Source: an uncultured Collinsella sp.
GTDB lineage: Bacteria; Actinomycetota; Coriobacteriia; Coriobacteriales; Coriobacteriaceae
NCBI GenBank assembly: GCA_938023085.1
Contig: CALHDP010000090.1
Coordinates: forward strand, 1-18,428
Length of the DNA: 18,428 nucleotides
Reading direction: 5' to 3'
In this document: piece by piece, positions 13,552 to 18,428 of the stretch
Numbering within the stretch: position 1 is the stretch's first letter
How the letters are laid out: every line of letters starts with the position of its first letter
The notes under the pieces: generated by a model
What the model was told of the DNA's origin: nothing
Seen by the model: the letters and a program-made list of their open reading frames with translations, nothing else
Databases searched by the model: none
Position numbers and translations under genes: made by a program

Positions 13552-14871
13552 ATGCCTACCGATTCCATCCGTGATGCTGCGTTTTGCGATGTTTTGAACC
13601 GCGAGCTTGTCTGCGCGCTCGGCTGTACCGAGCCCATTGCCGTTGCCTATGCAGCAGCGCTGGCGAGCCAGACGCTCGGTTGCGATCCCGATCATATGGA
13701 TGTTGCCTGCTCGGGCAATATCATCAAGAACGTTAAGAGCGTGACCGTGCCCAACTCGGGCGGTATGCACGGTATTGAAGCCGCGGCCGTGCTGGGTGCC
13801 GTGGGCGGCGATGCCAAGAGCGCGCTCGAGGTGCTCGAGAGCGTTGACGATGAAGACCGTGCTCGCGTGGCCGAGCTCCTCGCCGACGCCGGCTACTGCG
13901 ATGTGTCGCTTGTCGAGGGTGTGCCCAACCTCTACATCAAGGTGACTGCGACGGCCGGGGGCCATACCGCGGTCGTCGAGATTACCGATCATCACACCAA
14001 TGTCACGTGCCATACGCTCGACGGTATTCCGGTATGCGGCAAGTCGGCGGGGGAGTGTGCCGCCTGCGCCGAGCGTGTGGTGGCCGAGCGGGCGGCGGAT
14101 AAGGCCGACACGCCCATGTCGATTGAGTCCATCATCGACTTTATTGAGAACGGCGACATTGAGGACGCCTGCGCTGCCGTTGAGCGTCAGATTGAGCTGA
14201 ATGGCGCGATCAGTGCCGAGGGCCTTGCGCACGCTTGGGGCGCCGAGGTGGGCCGCACGCTGCTGGGTGCTCGTGCCGATGACGTCGCCTGCCGTGCCCG
14301 TGCCCGTGCAGCTGCTGGATCTGACGCCCGCATGAACGGCTGCGCGCTGCCGGTCGCCATTGTGTGCGGCTCGGGCAACCAGGGCATTACCTGCGCATTG
14401 CCCGTCATGGAGTATGCCGAGTACCTGCGCTGCGACCATGATCGCCTGGTGCGCGCCGTGATGCTGTCCGATCTTATCGCCGTGCATATCAAGAGCTATA
14501 TCGGTGCACTCTCGGCCTTTTGCGGTGCTATTTGCGCCGCGTGCGGTGCCGGTGCCGCGATTACCTGGCTGTGTGGTGGCACGCGCGAGCAGATCGGCGC
14601 GACGGTCTCGAACACGCTCGGCAACGTGGGCGGCATCGTGTGCGACGGCGCCAAGGCGAGCTGTGCCGCCAAGATTTCGGCTGCCGTCGATGCGGCGATT
14701 CTGGGCCACGATATGGCCATGCAAGGCCGCGGCTTCCGTGCCGGCGAGGGCCTGATCCAGGATACCGTCGAGCAGACGATCGCCAGCATGGGCTACGTGG
14801 GCCGCGTGGGCATGAAAGATACCGACGTCGAGATTCTCAACATCATGATCGGCAAGACTCGAGTGTGCTAG
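13552..14871 (+). CDS. cyuA: L-cysteine desulfidase family protein (CyuA/YhaM, UPF0597)
   Basis: 439 aa, full length. The family contains the archaeal [4Fe-4S] L-cysteine desulfidase and E. coli CyuA, which break L-cysteine into pyruvate, ammonia and sulfide, mainly under anaerobic conditions. C25 in ALGCTEPIAVAYA, C364 and C371 in GIVCDGAKASCAAK, together with a mid-protein Cys (C324 likely, in SAFCGAIC), are the expected cluster ligands. GSGNQGITCALPV (273-285) is the other hallmark, related to the L-serine dehydratase alpha chain. The ATG at 13552 follows AGGAG (13541-13545) by 6 nt. The gene is cysteine-rich (over 20 Cys), as expected for a cytoplasmic iron-sulfur enzyme of an anaerobe. 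It is monocistronic with its own terminator. The substrate is assigned by homology. Confidence 0.92.
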   Translation: MPTDSIRDAAFCDVLNRELVCALGCTEPIAVAYAAALASQTLGCDPDHMDVACSGNIIKNVKSVTVPNSGGMHGIEAAAVLGAVGGDAKSALEVLESVDDEDRARVAELLADAGYCDVSLVEGVPNLYIKVTATAGGHTAVVEITDHHTNVTCHTLDGIPVCGKSAGECAACAERVVAERAADKADTPMSIESIIDFIENGDIEDACAAVERQIELNGAISAEGLAHAWGAEVGRTLLGARADDVACRARARAAAGSDARMNGCALPVAIVCGSGNQGITCALPVMEYAEYLRCDHDRLVRAVMLSDLIAVHIKSYIGALSAFCGAICAACGAGAAITWLCGGTREQIGATVSNTLGNVGGIVCDGAKASCAAKISAAVDAAILGHDMAMQGRGFRAGEGLIQDTVEQTIASMGYVGRVGMKDTDVEILNIMIGKTRVC

Positions 14872-14898
14872 TTACGCGGTTTTACCAAACCGCGTAAC
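14871..14898 (+). terminator. Hairpin terminator abutting the cyuA stop codon
   Basis: GTTACGCGGTTT (14871-14882) pairs perfectly with 14887-14898 around a TACC loop. The stem begins at the last base of the TAG stop, so it overlaps the end of the gene. No T tract follows. Confidence 0.75.
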
Positions 14899-14911
14899 CA
14901 GTCGACGCTGC

Positions 14912-15010
14912 AAACGCCCCGAAGCGGCAATCTGCCTTTCAATCGTCGGGCATGGCCAGAAGGCCTATGCCCTCCTCTTTCAAGGCACATTGCTCGCTTA
15001 GGGGCGTTTT
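14912..15010. ncRNA. ~98-nt long imperfect hairpin of unknown nature
   Basis: Successive helices on a common axis: 14912-14920 with 15001-15009 (AAACGCCCC/GGGGCGTTT), a 2x2 internal loop, 14923-14926 with 14995-14998, 14927-14938 with 14982-14993 (one mismatch), a 9x9 internal loop, 14948-14953 with 14967-14972, and 14954-14957 with 14962-14965 closing an AGAA tetraloop. On the plus strand the last helix ends in GTTTT. No ORF fits. It could be a small RNA, a second terminator/processing signal, or a dispersed palindromic repeat. Confidence 0.6.
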
Positions 15011-15060
15011 CGCTGACTTATGCTCAACCTGCGGCGCTATTTTGTTTGGAGCGAGGGGTC

Positions 15061-15819
15061 CTATGACAGTTCGTCGGCTACTTGGTGTTCGTAGAAGGCT
15101 TCTACTACGGCGTTGAAATCGCGGGCGAAGTCTTCCATGGTTCCGTGCCAGGTGGCTCGGCCGGGTTTTCCTTGGCCGACATAGGCGGTTTGAATACCGC
15201 AGGCGGGACTGGGGAAGTCGCGCTTAGGGTCGTTGCCCACCATAAGGACCTCGTGTGGCTCGAGTCCCATCACCTGAAGTTGCTCTAGATAGTAGGTGGC
15301 ATCGGGCTTGCAGCGGGTGGTGTTTCCCATGTGCGTGATGAGCTCAAAGGGGGCGTCGGCCAGGTCGCCCCAACCCATGCGGCACTCGATGGCCCCCTGC
15401 GGAAAGCTGGGGTTGGTAAAGAGCGCGCAGCGTAGTCCTGCGTCCTGTACGGCCTGAAGCGCGGCGTGTGCGCCCGGCATGGCGTGGGCGTTGATGACAT
15501 CGTCATTCTTGTACGGAAGAACTTCGCGGTCGTAGTAGGTAAACGCCTCGTAGATAAGGGGATCGGAGAGGCAGATGCCGCATCGGCGCTCAACCTCGGT
15601 GCGGTAAAACTCAAGATTGGTGCGGTTGTCCGTGCCGCTTCGGCGGTTGGCATTGAGGTCGACCAGGATGGTGCCGAGGCGTGCCATCGTGCCACCGCGG
15701 CTGCGGCGTCCGATATCCGCGAGCATCGACGAGACATCCTTAAAATAGCGAAGGATGAACGCGTTGAGGTTGATGCTAAGAAGCGTCTCGTCCATATCGA
15801 AAACGACTGCTTTGAGCAC
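15061..15819 (-). CDS. HAD family hydrolase (HAD-IA type)
   Basis: 252 aa. Motif I VFDMDETLL gives D8 and D10, motif II FTNPS gives T135, motif III is K171 in CKPD, and motif IV is VGNDPKRD (D197, D201): a complete phosphatase active site. A helical C1-type cap lies between residues about 15 and 110. Substrate unknown; members of this group act on small phosphorylated metabolites in the cytosol. The start is a GTG at 15817-15819, chosen because GAAAGG lies 7 nt upstream and motif I sits at the expected distance; no ATG is available. It is transcribed toward the 98-nt hairpin and diverges from rpsA, about 315 nt away. No paralogy to the Cof-type HAD at 7309 beyond the superfamily motifs. Confidence 0.92.
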   Translation of the reverse strand: MLKAVVFDMDETLLSINLNAFILRYFKDVSSMLADIGRRSRGGTMARLGTILVDLNANRRSGTDNRTNLEFYRTEVERRCGICLSDPLIYEAFTYYDREVLPYKNDDVINAHAMPGAHAALQAVQDAGLRCALFTNPSFPQGAIECRMGWGDLADAPFELITHMGNTTRCKPDATYYLEQLQVMGLEPHEVLMVGNDPKRDFPSPACGIQTAYVGQGKPGRATWHGTMEDFARDFNAVVEAFYEHQVADELS

Positions 15820-15973
15820 GCGGGAACCTTTCTCGATAAATCGTTCTAGAATCGTTGCTCCGGATACTTTACCCCAAAGCCGTATGCCTAACTGCCTATC
15901 GTCAACTTATGGAGATGGTCGTCCACAAGATTGCGAAAAAGTCTCCATACGAGTAAAAAATCGCAGTTCACGC

Positions 15974-16002
15974 TTGAAATCGAAATGATTTCCCCGTAAC
16001 CT
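15974..16002 (+). promoter_or_regulatory. Candidate rpsA promoter
   Basis: TTGAAA (15974-15979), a 17-nt spacer and TAACCT (15997-16002). The spacer holds a GAAATC/GATTTC dyad (15976-15981, 15987-15992). A second possible promoter, TTGCGA-17-TAAAAA, lies upstream at 15931-15959. Either would give a leader of ~125-170 nt. The remaining 15820-16133 gap shows no gene. Confidence 0.5.
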
Positions 16003-16104
16003 ATACGAACGTGATTGCATAAGCGTCACATTAGTATCTGTCGGCTCCCGAGTGTTCCTAAACGTTGTGTGCTTGTCGCACCCTTCTGTAGGTCCTAGCA
16101 ATCG

Positions 16105-16129
16105 GGGCCCCGTAGTTCGAAAGGGGTCC
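16105..16129 (+). promoter_or_regulatory. Hairpin sequestering the rpsA Shine-Dalgarno
   Basis: GGGCCCC (16105-16111) can pair with GGGGTCC (16123-16129, one G-T wobble) around an 11-nt loop. The right arm contains the GGGG of the rpsA Shine-Dalgarno (AAAGGGG, 16120-16126), which precedes the TTG start by 7 nt. This would restrain initiation and is compatible with S1 autocontrol. Confidence 0.5.
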
Positions 16130-16133
16130 ACCT

Positions 16134-17300
16134 TTGAGTGAGATTCAGAACTCGTCCATTTTCTCTCTTGACGATGTCAACGAGGAGGAGATGAACAACC
16201 TCATCGACGGTACGATTACCGACTTTGATGAGGGCGATCTCGTTAACGGCACTGTCGTTAAGATCGAGCATGACGAGGTGCTCGTTGACATCGGATTCAA
16301 GTCCGAGGGCGTTATCCCGGTCCGCGAGCTGTCCATCCGCAAGGACGCTAACCCTGCAGACATCGTTGCACTCGGTGATCCCATCGAGGCTCTGGTTCTC
16401 CAGAAGGAGGACAAGGACGGTCGTCTGGTCCTGTCCAAGAAGCGTGCCGAGTACGAGCGTGCTTGGAACCGCATCGAGGAGAAGTTCAACTCCGGCGAGA
16501 ACGTCGAGGGCGAGGTTATCGAGGTTGTCAAGGGCGGCCTGATCCTCGACATCGGCCTGCGTGGCTTCCTGCCCGCTTCCCTCGTCGACCTCCGTCGCGT
16601 CAAGGACCTCACCTCTTACATGGGCACCCGCATCGAGGCCCGCGTTATCGAGATGGACCGCAACCGCAACAACGTCGTCCTCTCCCGTCGCGTCGTGCTC
16701 GAGGAATCCCGTAAGGCCGAGCGCTCCGAGATCCTGTCCAAGCTCAAGTCTGGCATGCGTCTCCAGGGCACCGTTTCCTCCATCGTCGACTTCGGCGCCT
16801 TCGTCGACCTCGGCGGTATCGATGGCCTCATCCACATCTCCGAGCTCTCCTGGAACCACGTCAACCATCCTTCCGAGGTTGTCAAGGTCGGCCAGGAGGT
16901 CGAGGTCGAGGTTCTCGACGTCGATCTCAACCGCGAGCGCATCTCCCTGGGTCTCAAGCAGACCACCGAGGATCCGTGGCGCGCACTGGTCAAGAAGTAC
17001 CCCGTCGGCGCTATCGTCGAGGGCACTGTGACCAAGCTTGTCCCGTTCGGCGCTTTCGTCGACCTGGGCGAGGGCATCGAGGGCCTGGTGCACATCTCCG
17101 AGATGGCCAACAAGCACGTCGATCAGCCTTCTCAGGTCACCCACGTGGGCGACAAGGTTCAGGTCAAGGTCATGGAGATCGACCTCGACCGTCGTCGTAT
17201 CTCCCTGTCCATGAAGTCCGCTGCTGAGACTCTGGGCGTCGAGATCGAGGTCACCCCGCTGCCTTCCGAGAAGAAGGACGAGGAGACCGACGCCGAGTAA
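16134..17300 (+). CDS. rpsA: 30S ribosomal protein S1
   Basis: 388 aa with four S1 (OB-fold) RNA-binding domains, the short Gram-positive/actinobacterial form rather than the six-domain E. coli protein. Domain starts: about 34 (GDLVNGTVVKIEHDEVLVDIG), 121 (GENVEGEVIEVVKGGLILDIG), 207 (GMRLQGTVSSIVDFGAFVDLG) and 292 (GAIVEGTVTKLVPFGAFVDLG). The last two carry the canonical FGAFVDLG and GLIHISE/GLVHISE motifs and are most similar to each other. The acidic C-terminus ends KKDEETDAE. It binds mRNA and helps 30S initiation. The start is TTG at 16134: AAAGGGG is 7 nt upstream and no ATG fits before residue 20. Codons are strongly biased (almost only C/G-ending), as for a highly expressed gene. A TTG start is unusual for such a gene. 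Confidence 0.96.
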   Translation: MSEIQNSSIFSLDDVNEEEMNNLIDGTITDFDEGDLVNGTVVKIEHDEVLVDIGFKSEGVIPVRELSIRKDANPADIVALGDPIEALVLQKEDKDGRLVLSKKRAEYERAWNRIEEKFNSGENVEGEVIEVVKGGLILDIGLRGFLPASLVDLRRVKDLTSYMGTRIEARVIEMDRNRNNVVLSRRVVLEESRKAERSEILSKLKSGMRLQGTVSSIVDFGAFVDLGGIDGLIHISELSWNHVNHPSEVVKVGQEVEVEVLDVDLNRERISLGLKQTTEDPWRALVKKYPVGAIVEGTVTKLVPFGAFVDLGEGIEGLVHISEMANKHVDQPSQVTHVGDKVQVKVMEIDLDRRRISLSMKSAAETLGVEIEVTPLPSEKKDEETDAE

Positions 17301-17326
17301 ATCGGTTCGACGATCATTTCTTTTAA

Positions 17327-17358
17327 GGGATCCGTCCGCAATGGACGGGTCCCTTTTT
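17327..17358 (+). terminator. Intrinsic terminator after rpsA
   Basis: GGGATCCGTCC (17327-17337) pairs with 17343-17353 with one T-G wobble, loop GCAAT, followed by TTTTT. It lies 26 nt after the rpsA stop. Confidence 0.93.
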
Positions 17359-17412
17359 GCATTTGGCTCCGAAATGCGCAATGCTTTCTGGGCTGTCCAT
17401 AGGCTATTGGGT

Positions 17413-17460
17413 TGTCGGTGCATGAAAAATGCCGACATCCCGCCTCGGGGAGGAGGCGGG
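17413..17460. other. Two adjacent hairpins in the rpsA-rnpB gap
   Basis: First hairpin: TGTCG + GCAT (17413-17417, 17420-17423) pairs with ATGC + CGACA (17429-17437), loop GAAAA, with a 2-nt bulge. Second: CCCGCCTC (17439-17446) pairs with GAGGCGGG (17453-17460), loop GGGGAG. Only one nucleotide separates them. No T tract and no ORF with a Shine-Dalgarno. The rest of the 17359-17607 gap shows only a possible distant promoter (TTGCCC-16-TACTGT, 17516-17543). Confidence 0.55.
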
Positions 17461-17607
17461 AACGCACCGAGTAGACGGAGGGGTGCGGAGCGCGGTCGCG
17501 TCTCGACTGACGACGTTGCCCATCGACGACCCTATTGTACTGTATAGCGTGGTTCTTGGTTTATCGTGTCGAACGCTTGTGTTGTGCTATTGCTTGCGGC
17601 AACGGTG

Positions 17608-17616
17608 TGCTACACT
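17608..17616 (+). promoter_or_regulatory. Extended -10 promoter of rnpB
   Basis: TGCTACACT is a full extended -10 (TGnTAnnnT); TTGCTT at 17590-17595 is a short-spaced -35 candidate. Transcription would begin near 17623, at the predicted 5' end of the RNase P RNA. Confidence 0.6.
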
Positions 17617-17625
17617 CATGCACTG

Positions 17626-17990
17626 CTGAGTGGGCCAGACGGTCGCGCGATGTGCTGTTTGCAGCACGCGTGAGGAAAGTCCGGGCTTCAGAGGGCGGGA
17701 TGCCGGCTAACGGCCGGGCGGAGTGATCCGACGGAAAGCGCCGCAGAAAAGAAGACTCCCACCTGCGCCGCAAGGCGTAAAGGGAAAAGCTGAAACGGTG
17801 GTGTAAGAGACCACCAGCGTCGTGGCAACACGGCGGCTTGGCAAGCCCCATCCGGAGCAAGCGCGAATAGGAACGCTATGGGCCGGCCCGGTCCGCGTTC
17901 GGGTAGCGTGCGTGGAGCTGCACGGTAACGTGCAGACAAGATAAATGACCGTTCACGACAGAACCCGGCTTATAGGCCCACTTGGCATTT
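17626..17990 (+). ncRNA. rnpB: RNase P RNA (A-type)
   Basis: Catalytic RNA that matures tRNA 5' ends. Conserved regions appear in order: GAGGAAAGTCCGGGCTTC (about 17671-17688, CR I), GCCGGCTAACGGCCGG, AAAGGGAAAAGCTGAAACGG with TGTAAGAGACCACCAGCG (about 17779-17820, CR II/III), and AGATAAATGACCG ... ACAGAACCCGGCTTAT (about 17939-17973, CR V). Helix P1 is AGTGGGCC (17629-17636) with GGCCCACT (17975-17982), followed by GGCATTTTTG, which serves as the terminator. About 360 nt is the normal size. Exact ends are estimates. It is flanked by its own promoter and lies between rpsA and the yigZ-type gene. Confidence 0.97.
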
Positions 17991-17998
17991 TTGTTACC

Positions 17999-18029
17999 CT
18001 GACAATCGATACGCTCTTTGCCGTATTAT
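17999..18029 (+). promoter_or_regulatory. Candidate promoter of the YigZ-family gene
   Basis: CTGACA (17999-18004) and TATTAT (18024-18029) with a 19-nt spacer, longer than ideal, just past the rnpB terminator and about 40 nt before the gene. Confidence 0.4.
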
Positions 18030-18069
18030 TGAGGCTGTTTGTTGCTGCGCTTTATTCTGTTGAGGGGCT

Positions 18070-18428
18070 TTGTTGGACAGCTATTTTACTTTGCAATCGA
18101 ATATTGAGGTTTCGGGCGAGTTTGTGGACCGCAAGAGCCGGTTTATTGCCCAACTGGTCCATATTGAGTCCGAGGATGAGGCGAATGCCTTTATCGAGAT
18201 GGTTCGCAAGCGTCATTACGACGCTCGACACAATGTTCCCGCGTGGATTTTGGTCGATGGACGCGAACGCCAGAGCGATGATGGTGAGCCGAGCCGCACG
18301 AGCGGCATGCCGACGCTCGAGGTGCTGCGTGGTGCGGGGCTCAAAAATGTTTGCTGCGTAGTGACGCGCTATTTTGGTGGCACGCTGTTAGGGCCTGGTG
18401 GCTTGGTACGCGCCTATACCGCGGCGAC
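18070..18428 (+). CDS. YigZ/IMPACT (UPF0029) family protein, N-terminal part
   Basis: About 118 codons are visible before the window ends; the complete protein would be about 200-215 aa. The visible part is the N-terminal UPF0029/Impact domain: FVDRKSRFIAQ, HYDARHNVPAWIL, SDDGEPSRTSGMPTLEVLRG, VVTRYFGGTLLGPGGLVRAY, all hallmarks. YigZ proteins are cytosolic with a ribosomal-S5-like fold; their function is poorly defined (the eukaryotic IMPACT relatives regulate GCN2 signalling). The family usually has SGTAGMP where this has SRTSGMP. An in-frame TGA at 18061-18063 leaves only TTG at 18070 or 18073 as starts that keep the domain intact, and GAGGGG at 18062-18067 supports either (18073 has 5-nt spacing). 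Monocistronic as far as seen. Confidence 0.92.
   Translation, partial: MLDSYFTLQSNIEVSGEFVDRKSRFIAQLVHIESEDEANAFIEMVRKRHYDARHNVPAWILVDGRERQSDDGEPSRTSGMPTLEVLRGAGLKNVCCVVTRYFGGTLLGPGGLVRAYTAA

Noticed and set aside
17341..17547. 68-codon ORF between rpsA and rnpB
   Set aside because: Starts inside the rpsA terminator, lacks a ribosome site and crosses two hairpins.
1..18428. CRISPR arrays, insertion sequences, prophage or toxin-antitoxin genes
   Set aside because: No regularly spaced direct repeats, transposase/integrase domains or toxin families seen on either strand.

Overview
The window is a chromosomal stretch of a high-GC Gram-positive bacterium. Gene content, codon use, an A-type RNase P RNA and strong GC-rich Shine-Dalgarno (SD)/terminator signals suggest a Coriobacteriia member, most likely Collinsella or a close relative. 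That assignment is inferred from protein character, not from a database search. No transposase, integrase, CRISPR array, tRNA or rRNA is visible, and nearly all genes are housekeeping or metabolic.

Layout. 1-1260: thiC (minus, cut by the left edge) behind a TPP riboswitch, with a divergent gene for a small membrane-anchored protein of unknown function ending at 1781. 1805-4117: yaaA and an M18 aminopeptidase on the minus strand, separated by a 16-bp perfect inverted repeat. 4284-7034: polA, with a degenerate proofreading domain and a strong terminator, then a ~130-nt long palindrome (7168-7297) and a Cof-type HAD phosphatase on the minus strand. 8137-11870: an arginine region. argG is preceded by a ~375-nt leader containing a well-initiated 24-codon ORF whose last ten codons include six for arginine. 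argH follows separately, after a terminator and a 56-codon gene. 12256-13279: ndk and rpiB converge on two back-to-back terminators. 13552-14871: a cyuA-type L-cysteine desulfidase, its terminator, and a ~98-nt imperfect hairpin of unknown nature. 15061-15819: a second HAD hydrolase (GTG start, minus). 16134-17300: rpsA (ribosomal protein S1, four S1 domains, TTG start). 17626-17990: RNase P RNA. 18070-end: a YigZ/IMPACT-family gene, cut by the right edge and starting with TTG.

How the parts work together. ArgG and ArgH catalyse the last two steps of arginine synthesis. The Arg-codon-rich leader peptide sits inside mutually exclusive RNA helices upstream of argG. This is the architecture of a ribosome-mediated arginine attenuator and is the most interesting signal in the window; Arg biosynthesis in bacteria is usually described as ArgR-controlled. 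thiC is under TPP riboswitch control with its SD embedded in the aptamer's 3' strand. rpsA appears to have an SD-sequestering hairpin plus a TTG start, fitting S1 translational autocontrol. Several other non-coding structures (2640-2702, 7168-7297, 14912-15009, 17413-17460) are not explained by the genes.
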